Positions 21,451-30,891 of a stretch of 64,000 nucleotides of DNA are shown here, one piece after another. Source of the DNA: Pseudomonas sp. UMAB-08 (GTDB taxonomy: Bacteria > Pseudomonadota > Gammaproteobacteria > Pseudomonadales > Pseudomonadaceae); assembly GCF_900095225.1 (NCBI RefSeq), contig NZ_LT607415.1, forward strand, positions 124,001 to 188,000, read 5' to 3'. The number at the start of each line of letters is the position of its first letter. The first letter of the stretch is position 1. Made by a program: the position numbers and the translations under genes. The notes beneath the pieces are model-generated. The model saw only the letters and a list, made by a program, of their open reading frames with translations. It ran no database searches and had not been told where the DNA came from.

Positions 21451-21879
21451 TCAGCGTATTGATCCGGGTGGTGTCGCCGGGACTGTGCGCCAAGGTTCAG
21501 GGCACTGGCGTACGTAGGGGTAGTAGCCTTTGGCCGAGTCGCAGTAGTACCAATTAGGCGCGGGCGGAGAGCTTGATGGCGCTACCGTCGGCATCGGCGG
21601 TGTCGGCTCAATCACCACCGTGGAGGGCCTGTAAGGGTAGTAATAAGCAGGGGCGGGGTAGTAATAGACCGGGTAAGCGGGGTAGTAATAGGGGCTGGCA
21701 ATGTGCGCGGCTTCCCAGCCCAGGCCCAAACCAATTCCTATGCCCCACCATGCGGGGCCACCGCTGTGCCAGCCGCCATGACCGCCGCCATGCGAATCGG
21801 CGGTGGCCGCTAATGAAAGACTCGTACCGATCAGAACCGCGCCAATAAGCGCGCAACGTTTTATCGAGTCGATGTTCAT
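21451..21879 (-). CDS. Exported glycine/tyrosine/proline-rich protein
   Basis: 142 residues. A signal peptide (MNIDSIKRCALIGAVLIGTS, then LSLAATA) is followed by a His/Gly-rich stretch, a Tyr/Pro repeat (PYYYPAYPVYYYPAPAYYYP) and a C-terminal motif WYYCDSAKGYYPYVRQCP with two cysteines. Proteins with this C-terminal motif are common in Pseudomonas and unassigned. It lies directly downstream of the gene at 21911-22492 (31 bases) and is probably in the same transcript, so an envelope-related role is inferred. Confidence 0.75.
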   Translation of the reverse strand: MNIDSIKRCALIGAVLIGTSLSLAATADSHGGGHGGWHSGGPAWWGIGIGLGLGWEAAHIASPYYYPAYPVYYYPAPAYYYPYRPSTVVIEPTPPMPTVAPSSSPPAPNWYYCDSAKGYYPYVRQCPEPWRTVPATPPGSIR

Positions 21880-21910
21880 GATGTCTACCTGATAGACGGT
21901 GTAATACCGC

Positions 21911-22492
21911 TTATTCTTTGCGTGTTCGGCTTTGGTTTTCTTCCATCATGGGGCTCGACATGGGCATGTGCGTGCCCCAGCCGCCGTACCCGTGCATTTT
22001 GTGGTGCATCCCGTTCCAGAACAGGTCGAATATGGTTTTTTGATCAGTGCTCAATGTGTCATAAAATGTTTTGGTGCGAACCTGAGCCGCTTCCAGACGA
22101 GCTACATGCGCCTGCATCCAGGTGATTTGTGCGTGTAAACGCTCGATTCCGTGTGCCATTCTTTCCGGCGTTGTTTCGTCAACCATCGGTTTCGCCGCGC
22201 TCCCTTTTCCCTCATGCCCGGGGTTGTCTTTTCCCAGTTGCTGTTGGGCATCTGTTATCAAGCCAGCGGACCATGTCTCCCACGCGGGCATTTGCGCTGG
22301 CGTTAGATTCAGCTTGCCCTTGAGGTCGTCCAGAGTCTGTTGTGTGTGCTTGACCCAGTCGAAATCCTGACGGTATTCGGCCGTGCCCCCTGATGGTGGC
22401 GTTTCCGGGTTAGCAAAGACGTTGGCCGATGGCAGCAGTAAAGCACTTGCTGCAATCAGTATGTATTGGCCGATCAGGCCTGCTTTTTTCAT
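21911..22492 (-). CDS. Periplasmic Spy/CpxP-like helical protein
   Basis: 193 residues from the ATG at 22492, which has a strong AGGAG site; signal peptide MKKAGLIGQYILIAASALLL, then PSANVFA. The mature protein is helical with 'LNLTPAQMPAWETWSAGL' (LTxxQ-like motif) near residue 60 and 'LSTDQKTIFDLFW' near residue 155. The His/Met-rich tail (GMHHKMHGYGGWGTHMPM) could bind metal. This layout resembles Spy/CpxP envelope-stress chaperones, though homology is not certain. Confidence 0.7.
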   Translation of the reverse strand: MKKAGLIGQYILIAASALLLPSANVFANPETPPSGGTAEYRQDFDWVKHTQQTLDDLKGKLNLTPAQMPAWETWSAGLITDAQQQLGKDNPGHEGKGSAAKPMVDETTPERMAHGIERLHAQITWMQAHVARLEAAQVRTKTFYDTLSTDQKTIFDLFWNGMHHKMHGYGGWGTHMPMSSPMMEENQSRTRKE

Positions 22493-22745
22493 CTTCAGCT
22501 CCTGACAACGTGAGTGCTGTCTCAAGAATAGGAGTTGGTGTAAAGGGGGATTTGATCTACATCAGAAAGTAAGCACATAGAAGGGGGAGGTAGGCGGGTT
22601 CTGATCTTAGTTCGTTCTCGACTAGCGACGGTGCCGCATAGTCTTAACTGTTACTGCCTTCCAATCGCCGTCACGCCGTGTGCTGCCTAAACTTGATGTT
22701 AAAGATATCTGCTCTGCCGTTCCGTGCAGGGCGTGGAGGTGCATC

Positions 22746-23207
22746 ATGCGTATGGCAAAAACAGTACAACGTAGCCTGGAACAGGCGCGCTGTGATTATG
22801 ACATCGTGGCCCACCCGCACTCGGCGACAAGCCTGGAGTCCGCGCGGGTGGCCAGCGTTCCGGCAGAGCGCTTGGCTAAATCGGTGATTCTCGATGATCA
22901 GCACGGGCATTACATGATGGCGGTGTTGCCCGCTGATCGGCATTTGGATTTGAGCAAAATACAAACCAGTGGGGATTGGCAGCTCACTCGCGAAAGTGGT
23001 TTGCCGCACCTGTTCGGTGACTGTGAGCGTGGCGCGATCCCGGCACTGGGCGAGGCCTATGGAATCAAGATGCTGCTCGATCCGATGTTGACCCGCCAGG
23101 AGGACATCTACCTGGAAGCCGGTAACCACCACTATCTGGTCCACATGCGCATGGACCAATACCTGAAACTGGTGCCGCATGCCGAGGTGCGTGAGGTCTG
23201 CCAGTAA
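22746..23207 (+). CDS. YbaK/EbsC-type aminoacyl-tRNA deacylase
   Basis: 153 residues from the ATG at 22746 with GGAGG upstream. The YbaK/EbsC fold spans the protein: HPHSATSLESARVASVPAER, the conserved lysine in LAKSVILDD, and GDCERGAIPALGEAYG. The family removes wrong amino acids from tRNA. The short single-domain form here cannot be assigned to a tRNA. Followed by a DUF2789 gene 62 bases on. Confidence 0.82.
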   Translation: MRMAKTVQRSLEQARCDYDIVAHPHSATSLESARVASVPAERLAKSVILDDQHGHYMMAVLPADRHLDLSKIQTSGDWQLTRESGLPHLFGDCERGAIPALGEAYGIKMLLDPMLTRQEDIYLEAGNHHYLVHMRMDQYLKLVPHAEVREVCQ

Positions 23208-23269
23208 TGAACGTCAATGACCGCGCCAGGTTGTGCCGCTTGCGCTCAACCTGGCCCAAGGAGTGACTC

Positions 23270-23509
23270 ATGGAATTACCTGTGCATAGTCTGCCGGCTC
23301 TTTTTCACCAGCTGGGGCTTGCGGCCGACCCGGTCAGCATTGACGCCTTCCTTGCCACACATTCCCCTCTCAAGGCAGACCTTGCGTTAGAGGACGCTTT
23401 TTTCTGGAGCCCCGCACAGGCCTCTTTTCTGCGCGAGGAGATCCTTGAAGACGCCGACTGGGCCGAGGTGGTCGATCAACTTAACCTCATGCTGCGAAAG
23501 AGGGGCTGA
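23270..23509 (+). CDS. DUF2789 family small protein
   Basis: 79 residues, acidic and helical (LFHQLGLAADPVSIDAFLAT; WSPAQASFLREEILEDADWA). Matches by eye the DUF2789 family of short gammaproteobacterial proteins of unknown role. AAGGAG ribosome site present. Confidence 0.75.
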   Translation: MELPVHSLPALFHQLGLAADPVSIDAFLATHSPLKADLALEDAFFWSPAQASFLREEILEDADWAEVVDQLNLMLRKRG

Positions 23510-23538
23510 CGGCCGCCGATCATTCGGCGCAGGCGTTG

Positions 23539-25239
23539 CTATGCCTCGAAAAACTGCAACGCTTTGGTCAAATCCCCCATCGGCTCCTGGCCTCGGGTCA
23601 GCATTTCTTCATCCCGCTCTTTCAGCCCGTCCAGCTTCTCCAGCCCGTGCACCCGAGTGATCAAGCGCAGGATTGAGGCGGTGTCATAGACGGTGTGGTC
23701 AACAACCCCTTTGCGGGCAAAGGGCGAGACAACCAGCGCCGGAATACGTGTGCCAGGGCCCCAGCGGTCGCCTTTTGGCGGCGCGACGTGGTCCCACCAG
23801 CCGCCGTTTTCGTCGACCGCGATGACGATGACCATGTTTTTCCATTGCGGGCTGTTGCGCAGGACTTTGATGGCGCGAGTGATGTGGCGGTCTCCTGAGG
23901 CGACGTCGGCATAACCGGCGTGCATGTTGAGGTTGCCTTGGGGTTTGTAGAAAGTGACAGCGGGCAGCTTGCCCGCTTCGGCGTCGGCAAAGAATTTGTT
24001 GGTTCTGGACTCTTCACCTAAACCGCCGTCGCGCAGGCGTTTGCTGCGTTCGACGGGGTTATCGGGGCCTAGTTTTTTGAAGTAGTTGAGTGGTTGGTGG
24101 TGATACTGGAAATTCGGAATTTTCGGGATGCCGGGAGAGTCCTTGAACTGGTCGATGGTGGCCTGCCATCCGCCGGCGTACCACGCCCAGTCGATGTTCT
24201 TTTTCGACAGTTTGTCGCCGATGTGGTCATGGGTCTGCGGCACCAATACGTTGGCCAGACCCGGTTTTGAGTAGTCCGGGCGCTCGGGGTCACGCAGCCA
24301 GGTCGGCCAGTACGGCGGGGCCAGGGTGTTGACCGCATAGCCGTCGGGCGTCAATGCGCTTGGACCGAATTGCGGTGGGCCGGTCATGGCGCTGGCGGGA
24401 GATTTCTCCAGAGGCTTGAGCCGCGTATCGTGCGGATTATCACTCTGCAGTGTGGCGATTTGCTGTTTGGCCGGTGAGTTCGCAGCGTCAGGGTAAAACG
24501 GCACGGTGGCGGACACCAGGTACTGGTGATTGAGAAACGAGCCGCCGAAAGCGCCCTGAAAGAAGTTGTCACACAGCACGAATTCCGTCGCCACGTCCCA
24601 CAGGCGCAGGGAGTATTGGGTTTGCGCGTAATGGCCCATGGTCAGGCCACCCGAGTCTGCCCAGGCAACGAAGCTATCGTTCTTGCCGCCATTGATTTGC
24701 ATCTGGTTCTGATAAAACACATGCCACAGGTCGCGGGTGACCAGGCCCAACGGCAGGTCTTCGCCATTGGGGCCCTCAAGGGCGAAAGGCGCGTTGATCA
24801 GGTGCTCTTGAAACTGGGTTTCGGCGGGGTAGGTCACGCCGTCTACGGTTTGCGGGCCTATCTGCAATATACCGCCCCATACCGGGGGCAGGGTTTCCAG
24901 AATGCTGCCGTCGCGGTCGCGTTGTTGATAGTCGTTTGTGGTGAGCGCCGCCAGCGGTTTTTCGACACCCGGGAAGTCACCGAACAAATTGTTGAAACTC
25001 CGGTTTTCGGCGTAGATGACGACCACCGTTTTCACGTTATCGCGCAGTGCCTGATCCAGCGCGGCGCCGGTTAAAGGCTTGTCGTCGGGCTTGGGTGGCG
25101 GTTCGTTGCCGGACACGTAAGCGCTGAGGGTCGCGCCGACGCCAAGCGCCGCGACGCCGCCAAGGAAGCGCCGTCTGCCGGCATCGGGTGGGTTATCGCC
25201 AGCAGGCGGCTGTAACGCGTCGTCGTCTTTGTCTTTCAT
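23539..25239 (-). CDS. Tat-exported acid phosphatase / phospholipase C-like phosphoesterase
   Basis: 566 residues from the ATG at 25239. A twin-arginine signal (RRRFLGGVAALGVG) indicates folded export to the periplasm. The phosphoesterase domain has VIYAENRSFNNLFGDFPG (metal and nucleophile region of the AcpA/PLC superfamily) near residue 75 and VDENGGWWDHVAPP (second metal site) near residue 465. Substrate could be phosphomonoesters or phospholipids; AcpA-like acid phosphatase fits better than a true haemolytic phospholipase, which is longer. Confidence 0.82.
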   Translation of the reverse strand: MKDKDDDALQPPAGDNPPDAGRRRFLGGVAALGVGATLSAYVSGNEPPPKPDDKPLTGAALDQALRDNVKTVVVIYAENRSFNNLFGDFPGVEKPLAALTTNDYQQRDRDGSILETLPPVWGGILQIGPQTVDGVTYPAETQFQEHLINAPFALEGPNGEDLPLGLVTRDLWHVFYQNQMQINGGKNDSFVAWADSGGLTMGHYAQTQYSLRLWDVATEFVLCDNFFQGAFGGSFLNHQYLVSATVPFYPDAANSPAKQQIATLQSDNPHDTRLKPLEKSPASAMTGPPQFGPSALTPDGYAVNTLAPPYWPTWLRDPERPDYSKPGLANVLVPQTHDHIGDKLSKKNIDWAWYAGGWQATIDQFKDSPGIPKIPNFQYHHQPLNYFKKLGPDNPVERSKRLRDGGLGEESRTNKFFADAEAGKLPAVTFYKPQGNLNMHAGYADVASGDRHITRAIKVLRNSPQWKNMVIVIAVDENGGWWDHVAPPKGDRWGPGTRIPALVVSPFARKGVVDHTVYDTASILRLITRVHGLEKLDGLKERDEEMLTRGQEPMGDLTKALQFFEA

Positions 25240-25382
25240 GGCGATTACCTGCTTGCTTGGCTGAGTTCGTAACAAATGATTTCGGAGGAGGGTAGTCAGG
25301 CAGTGTGACGCTGATGCTACAAAGCAGGTGTGAGGGCTTTAGCGATGAACGCCGCGGTGGTCTGGGTCAGCACTTGCGTGTA

Positions 25383-26168
25383 CTAGCGGCCCGCTGACGA
25401 ATTCTGTTCGGGCTGGAGTGGTGCCTGAGTGCCATAGCGTCCAATGATCTGATCAATCTCTCCCGACATCTTCATGCGCAATAACGCACGCAGAATGGTC
25501 TGTACCGGCAGGTTCGGGTCGTTACGCACGATGCAGCCTACCGCTTGTTCTTCGACGATGGAAACACTGCGCAATTGTTTGTCCGGTGGTAGTTGACGGT
25601 TGTACCAGTTCAGCGCCCATTCATTGGCCACGGCATAGTGATAACGGCCCGCTGCCAGTTTTTGCAGGACTTGTTCCTGGCTGCGAGCGTCTTCACGCTG
25701 CAATTGGTGGTTGTCGAACAGGTGTTGCAGGCGCGGATAGGTATAGCCCAAGACGGTGCCAATCATCTGTTCACTGAGCTGGTCGGTGCGGATCGGGGCT
25801 GCGTTGTCAGCGGTACTGACCAATAGATCGCGTTGGGTCATCAGCGGCAGGCTCCAGGTGTAGTCGCCGGAGAAGTTGGGTACCCAGGATTGCGCGGCGT
25901 AACAGCGAACATCGACCTCGCCGCGATCCAGCGCGCTTTGCACGCGCAGGCGGGCCAGCACATGGTATTCAGCGGGGCGGCCGACCTGTCGGGCCAGGCT
26001 CTGCATGATGTCGAACAGGAAACCTGCAGTTGGCTGAGCACCGTCGATCTGCACCAGTGGCATCGACCAGCTGTCGGCAATCGAAAAGCGCAAAGGTGCC
26101 TCAGCGGCGTAGCTGAAGCACGCGCATAAGCCGGTGAGTGACAACAAAGCGCTCAATAACAGCCGCAT
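25383..26168 (-). CDS. Periplasmic solute-binding protein, family 3
   Basis: 261 residues from the ATG at 26168, with a signal peptide (MRLLLSALLSLTGLCACFSY, then AAEA). The SBP_bac_3 domain shows TAGFLFDIMQSLARQVGRP, VRCYAAQSWVPN and GTVLGYTYPRL. No permease or ATPase gene is adjacent, so it may be an orphan or a sensor-type binding protein. An upstream start at 26189 is possible but places charged residues before the signal. Divergent from dnaX. Confidence 0.8.
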   Translation of the reverse strand: MRLLLSALLSLTGLCACFSYAAEAPLRFSIADSWSMPLVQIDGAQPTAGFLFDIMQSLARQVGRPAEYHVLARLRVQSALDRGEVDVRCYAAQSWVPNFSGDYTWSLPLMTQRDLLVSTADNAAPIRTDQLSEQMIGTVLGYTYPRLQHLFDNHQLQREDARSQEQVLQKLAAGRYHYAVANEWALNWYNRQLPPDKQLRSVSIVEEQAVGCIVRNDPNLPVQTILRALLRMKMSGEIDQIIGRYGTQAPLQPEQNSSAGR

Positions 26169-26333
26169 TCGGTTCCTTTGCGTGAGCAATACGATGCGAT
26201 TCAGGATGAATCCGATGCCGAAGTTTCCTCCATTTCAGCAGCGTAGTCATATTAGAGAATGACACCGGATGCAATTTTGCCCTTGCTCCGCTAGCATTGG
26301 CGGTCTTCCGCTTCCCAGTTGCGACGGTTTTCG

Positions 26334-28484
26334 ATGAGTTATCAGGTTCTTGCACGTAAATGGCGTCCGCGCTCGTTCCGCGAAATGGTCGGCCAGACCC
26401 ATGTGCTCAAGGCCCTGATCAACGCGCTGGACAGCCAACGGCTGCACCATGCTTATTTGTTTACCGGCACCCGTGGCGTGGGCAAAACCACGATTGCGCG
26501 GATTATCGCCAAATGCCTGAATTGTGAGACGGGTATCACGTCGACGCCTTGCGGGACCTGTTCGGTCTGCAGGGAGATCGATGAGGGGCGTTTCGTCGAC
26601 CTGATAGAGATCGACGCCGCGAGCCGGACCAAGGTCGAAGACACCCGCGAGCTGCTTGATAACGTGCAGTACGCACCGAGCCGCGGGCGCTTCAAGGTCT
26701 ACCTGATCGACGAAGTGCACATGCTGTCCACTCACTCGTTCAACGCCCTGTTGAAGACCCTGGAAGAGCCGCCGCCCTACGTCAAGTTCATTCTGGCAAC
26801 CACTGATCCGCAGAAGTTGCCGGCGACCATCTTGTCGCGTTGCCTGCAGTTCTCCCTGAAGAACATGACGCCGGAGCGTGTGGTCGAGCATTTGACCAAC
26901 GTGCTCACGGTCGAAAATGTGCCGTTCGAAGACGACGCGCTGTGGCTCTTGGGCCGCGCTGCCGATGGGTCTATGCGCGATGCCATGAGCCTGACCGATC
27001 AGGCGATTGCGTTCGGCGAAGGCAAGGTCATGGCGGCGGATGTTCGCGCCATGCTGGGCACGCTGGATCATGGTCAGGTGTACGACGTACTGCATGCGCT
27101 GCTGGATGGCGATGCGCGCGGGGTGCTTGAAGCCGTGCGTCATCTGGCCGAGCAAGGGCCGGACTGGAATGGCGTGCTCTCGGAAATTCTCAACGTGTTG
27201 CACCGCGTGGCCATTGCCCAGGCGTTGCCCGAAGGTGTCGATAACGGTCATGGCGACCGGGATCGGGTGCTGGCACTGGCTCAGGCGTTACCCGCCGAAG
27301 ACGTACAGTTCTACTACCAGATGGGCCTGATCGGCCGCCGTGATTTACCGCTGGCGCCAGACCCTCGGGGTGGCTTCGAGATGGTTCTGCTACGGATGCT
27401 GGCCTTCCGCCCCGCTGACAGCAGCTATGCACCGAGGCAGCCGCTAAAGCCAGTGGGGATCAACCAGGCCACAGTTGATTCCAGGCAACCAGTGGCCGGC
27501 GCGACTACCGTTGCGCCGGTAGTTGCAGTCGCCCCGGTAGCTGCCGTTCTCGCTCCTGCCGAGCCTGTTGCAGCGCCGATCGTGCCTGAACCTGCTCCGG
27601 CAGAAGAAGTCGATTTGCCCTGGAATGAGCCCAGGGCCGTGCAGCCGGTAATTGAACCTGAGCCAGAGCCACAGGCCGACGTCGAGTCGATATCTGAGCC
27701 GGAGTCCGATTCCGAGCCGGTCGTCGAAACCGTTCCCGAGCCGATGCTCGACACCGTCGCCGAGCAGCCGGACCTGACGCCCATGCCGATACCGGCACCC
27801 GCAAGCCCGGTTCCCGACGCGCCTGACGTAGTCGAGCCTGAGGACGTGCAGGCCGCTGCCGAGGTGGCGACGCCGGCCATGCTTGAGCCGATTCCGGAGT
27901 CAGTGGCATTCGTTCCTGCGCCCATGGAGCGTGATGACGAGCCGCCGGACGACGATGACTTCTTCGATGTGGAGGTGGACATTGATCCGGCGTCTTACAG
28001 CTACCTGGACGAACTGGCCCACGACAGTGTGACCGAGGTCGTTGAGCCCGAGCCGTTACCGGCTTTGATGCCTGCAACAGGGCTGGCGCTGGACTGGCTG
28101 AACCTGTTTCCGAAGCTGCCGGTGTCGGGCATGACGGGCAGTATCGCTGCCAACTGCACCTTGATGGCCGTGGAGGGCGATAACTGGCTGCTGCACCTGG
28201 ACCCGGCCCACAGCGCGCTGTTCAATACAACGCAACTACGCCGACTCAACGATGCCCTGAATCAATACCACGGGCGGACCTTGAACCTGAGCATCGAGCT
28301 GATCAAGCCCGAGCAGGAAACCCCGGCTCAGGCGGGTTCGCGCCGCCGTGCCGAGCGCCAGAGCGAAGCAGAAGCATCGATCCACGCTGATCCGTTCATC
28401 CAACAAATGCTGCAACAGTTTGGCGCGGTGATTCGAGAGGATACGATTGAACCTGTTGATGCTCCGGCGGCTCAGACTCTTTAA
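26334..28484 (+). CDS. dnaX: DNA polymerase III subunits gamma/tau
   Basis: 716 residues from the ATG at 26334 (MSYQVLARKWRP). Walker A GTRGVGKT at residues 45-52; zinc cysteines 64, 73, 76 and 79; Walker B DEVHML. The AAA+ and collar domains end near residue 360, then a long Pro/Glu/Val-rich linker (about 375-590) and the tau C-terminal domain that holds polymerase and helicase. I saw no obvious A-rich slippery site of the E. coli kind, so how or whether gamma is made is open. First of dnaX-ybaB-(oxidoreductase)-recR. Confidence 0.96.
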   Translation: MSYQVLARKWRPRSFREMVGQTHVLKALINALDSQRLHHAYLFTGTRGVGKTTIARIIAKCLNCETGITSTPCGTCSVCREIDEGRFVDLIEIDAASRTKVEDTRELLDNVQYAPSRGRFKVYLIDEVHMLSTHSFNALLKTLEEPPPYVKFILATTDPQKLPATILSRCLQFSLKNMTPERVVEHLTNVLTVENVPFEDDALWLLGRAADGSMRDAMSLTDQAIAFGEGKVMAADVRAMLGTLDHGQVYDVLHALLDGDARGVLEAVRHLAEQGPDWNGVLSEILNVLHRVAIAQALPEGVDNGHGDRDRVLALAQALPAEDVQFYYQMGLIGRRDLPLAPDPRGGFEMVLLRMLAFRPADSSYAPRQPLKPVGINQATVDSRQPVAGATTVAPVVAVAPVAAVLAPAEPVAAPIVPEPAPAEEVDLPWNEPRAVQPVIEPEPEPQADVESISEPESDSEPVVETVPEPMLDTVAEQPDLTPMPIPAPASPVPDAPDVVEPEDVQAAAEVATPAMLEPIPESVAFVPAPMERDDEPPDDDDFFDVEVDIDPASYSYLDELAHDSVTEVVEPEPLPALMPATGLALDWLNLFPKLPVSGMTGSIAANCTLMAVEGDNWLLHLDPAHSALFNTTQLRRLNDALNQYHGRTLNLSIELIKPEQETPAQAGSRRRAERQSEAEASIHADPFIQQMLQQFGAVIREDTIEPVDAPAAQTL

Positions 28485-28550
28485 CTGACGTGCGTGGCGC
28501 CTGTGTGGCGCTACGCAAAAATGACCCATCAATACTTGAGGTGAATTCCC

Positions 28551-28877
28551 ATGATGAAAGGTGGCATGGCCGGCCTGATGAAGCAGGCACAGCAGATGCA
28601 AGAGAAAATGGCCAAGGCGCAGGAAGAACTGGCCAATGCCGAAGTCACCGGGCAGTCGGGCGCAGGCCTGGTCAGTGTCGTGATGACCGGTCGTCATGAC
28701 GTCAAGCGCATCAGCCTGGATGACAGCCTGATGCAGGAAGACAAGGAAATCCTTGAAGACCTGATCGCTGCCGCGGTGAACGACGCTGTGCGCAAGATCG
28801 AGCAGAACAGCCAGGAAAAGATGTCTGGCATGACGGCGGGCATGCAATTGCCACCGGGCATGAAACTGCCGTTCTAA
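28551..28877 (+). CDS. ybaB: Nucleoid-associated protein YbaB/EbfC
   Basis: 108 residues with the typical [20 protein letters not shown] helix and a C-terminal PPGMKLPF. It binds DNA as a dimer. It follows dnaX by 66 bases and is ended by a terminator, so it likely shares the dnaX transcript. GAGG ribosome site present. Confidence 0.94.
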   Translation: MMKGGMAGLMKQAQQMQEKMAKAQEELANAEVTGQSGAGLVSVVMTGRHDVKRISLDDSLMQEDKEILEDLIAAAVNDAVRKIEQNSQEKMSGMTAGMQLPPGMKLPF

Positions 28878-28897
28878 ACCGTTTCAGCGTGACCCGA

Positions 28898-28923
28898 AGC
28901 CAGGCCCCGTGCCTGGCTTTTTT
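28898..28923 (+). terminator. Rho-independent terminator after ybaB
   Basis: AGCCAGGC-CCCGT-GCCTGGCT followed by six T residues: an 8-base perfect stem. It ends the dnaX-ybaB transcript. A degenerate REP (about 28968-28995) follows. Confidence 0.85.
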
Positions 28924-29083
28924 GTGGCTGCGAGGAAGGTCAGGCATGCAGAGCGCGTCCTCGGCTAATCGTGGGCAATCCCGCGCCTGCACAGGTTGCT
29001 TTATTGGACATCGACCGAACGCCTGCCGAGCAAAACGGTCTGCTCTGTATTAGCCTGAATTTATCGATTAAGGAACTGCTCTG

Positions 29084-30118
29084 ATGGCGCAAGAATTGAT
29101 CCTCAACCAACGCATCGTTCTGGCCTCTCGTCCCAAAGGCGCACCCACGCCAGAGAATTTTCGTCTGGAGCGTGAGGCGCTGCCTGATCTGGAGGAAGGT
29201 CAGGTGTTGCTGCGTACGCTCTATCTGTCCCTAGACCCCTATATGCGTGGGCGCATGAGCGACGCGCCGTCCTATGCCGAACCGGTGCAGGTCAATGACG
29301 TCATGACGGGCGGGGCGGTGAGCCGTGTCGAGCAGTCACGCAATGCCCATTTCAAGCCGGGCGATCTGGTCGTAGGCATGACCGGTTGGCAAACCCACAG
29401 CATCTGCGATGGTACGCAAGTGGTGTCGGTACCCAAGGATCTGCCGAGCCCTTCGATGGCCGTCGGCGTGCTGGGTATGCCTGGGATGACCGCGTACATG
29501 GGCCTGATGGACATCGGCAAGCCCAAAGCCGGGGAGACCCTGGTGGTGGCTGCGGCGTCCGGTGCGGTCGGGTCGGTGGTAGGGCAGGTGGCCAAACTCA
29601 AGGGCTTGCGTGTGGTGGGCATCGCCGGCGGTGCCAAAAAATGCCGGTACGTGGTCGATGAGTTGGGGTTTGACGCGTGCATCAATCACAAAAGTGAGCA
29701 TTTCGCTGATGAGCTGGCGAAGGCCTGCGGCAATGGCATCGACATCTACTTTGAATTGGTCGGCGGTAAGGTGTTCGACGCAGTGCTGCCACTGCTCAAT
29801 ACCCGTGCACGGATCCCTTTATGCGGTTTGATCGCCCAATACAACGCGCAGTCGCTGCCGGAAGGGACTGATCATTTGCCGCTGCTGATGCGCACGTTGT
29901 TGACCAAGCGCGCACGGATTCAGGGTTTTATCGTGTTCGAGGAGTATGGCGATCGCCACGCAGAGTTTCTCGCCGCCATGGTCCCGTTGGTTAAAGAGGG
30001 CAAGATCAAGTTTCGTGAGGATATAGTCGAAGGGCTCGAACAGGCGCCCGAGGCCTTTATCGGTCTGCTGGAAGGACGCAACTTTGGCAAGCTGGTCGTC
30101 CGGGTCGCTGACGCTTGA
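29084..30118 (+). CDS. NADP-dependent medium-chain (MDR) oxidoreductase
   Basis: 344 residues of the zinc-free MDR family, close to leukotriene B4 dehydrogenase and curcumin reductase types. [14 protein letters not shown] is the family N-terminal motif, [19 protein letters not shown] the dinucleotide loop, and [17 protein letters not shown] follows. It reduces activated C=C bonds with NADPH; the natural substrate is unknown. It is inserted between ybaB and recR, downstream of a terminator, so it probably has its own promoter. Confidence 0.9.
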   Translation: MAQELILNQRIVLASRPKGAPTPENFRLEREALPDLEEGQVLLRTLYLSLDPYMRGRMSDAPSYAEPVQVNDVMTGGAVSRVEQSRNAHFKPGDLVVGMTGWQTHSICDGTQVVSVPKDLPSPSMAVGVLGMPGMTAYMGLMDIGKPKAGETLVVAAASGAVGSVVGQVAKLKGLRVVGIAGGAKKCRYVVDELGFDACINHKSEHFADELAKACGNGIDIYFELVGGKVFDAVLPLLNTRARIPLCGLIAQYNAQSLPEGTDHLPLLMRTLLTKRARIQGFIVFEEYGDRHAEFLAAMVPLVKEGKIKFREDIVEGLEQAPEAFIGLLEGRNFGKLVVRVADA

Positions 30119-30179
30119 ATTGACGCTAACCGGAGGCGCGGGTATAAACCGCGTCTCGTTGTTTTGTCGGACCTTTCTC

Positions 30180-30782
30180 ATGAGCTTCAGCCCCCTGATT
30201 CGCCAATTGATCGATGCCTTGCGTACATTGCCCGGCGTCGGGCAAAAAACTGCCCAGCGCATGGCCCTGCAATTGCTTGAGCGTGATCGCAGCGGCGGTT
30301 CGCGACTCGCGCTGGCATTGAGTCAGGCCATGGAGGGCGTCGGCCATTGCCGGCTTTGCCGCACCCTTACCGAAGACGATCTTTGCCCGCAATGTTCGGA
30401 TGTTCGTCGTGACGACACGCTGCTGTGCGTGGTCGAAGGGCCGATGGATGTCTATGCAGTGGAGCAGACGGGCTACCGTGGTCGCTACTTTGTACTCAAG
30501 GGGCACTTGTCGCCGCTGGACGGTCTCGGGCCGGAAGCCATTGGCATTCCGCAATTGGTGACGCGCATCGAGCAGCAGGGCACCTTCATCGAAATTATTC
30601 TCGCCACCAACCCGACGGTCGAAGGCGAAGCCACCGCGCATTACATCGCCCAGTTGCTCAGCAACAAAGGCCTGATCACCTCCCGCATCGCCCACGGCGT
30701 ACCCTTGGGTGGCGAGCTGGAGCTGGTGGACGGCGGTACATTGGCGCATTCGTTTGCAGGACGTAAGCCAATAGCGTTGTGA
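30180..30782 (+). CDS. recR: Recombination protein RecR
   Basis: 200 residues from the ATG at 30180. Helix-hairpin-helix [13 protein letters not shown] near residue 17, zinc finger Cys57-Cys60-Cys69-Cys72, Toprim domain ([15 protein letters not shown]). Works with RecF and RecO to load RecA on gaps. A longer frame from 30084 overlaps the preceding gene and lacks conservation. Confidence 0.96.
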   Translation: MSFSPLIRQLIDALRTLPGVGQKTAQRMALQLLERDRSGGSRLALALSQAMEGVGHCRLCRTLTEDDLCPQCSDVRRDDTLLCVVEGPMDVYAVEQTGYRGRYFVLKGHLSPLDGLGPEAIGIPQLVTRIEQQGTFIEIILATNPTVEGEATAHYIAQLLSNKGLITSRIAHGVPLGGELELVDGGTLAHSFAGRKPIAL

Positions 30783-30786
30783 CAGG

Positions 30787-30828
30787 TCGTTCCTCGGCGC
30801 CGGTTCGAGGCTTCGGCGCGAGGAACGA
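30787..30828. terminator. Long hairpin after recR
   Basis: TCGTTCCTCG (30787-30796) pairs perfectly with CGAGGAACGA (30819-30828), and the inner CGCCG pairs with CGGCG. There is no T-run, so it may act as an mRNA 3' structure rather than a classical terminator. Confidence 0.5.
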
Positions 30829-30891
30829 TTAGCGCTTGTAAACCAAGCAAGCGCTCGGTAAGTTCGCTGAACCTCTCAGTGGAGCGCGCCG

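Noticed and set aside
26334..28484. Programmed frameshift in dnaX for gamma
   Set aside because: I searched by eye for an E. coli-type A-rich slippery site near the end of the AAA+/collar part and found none.
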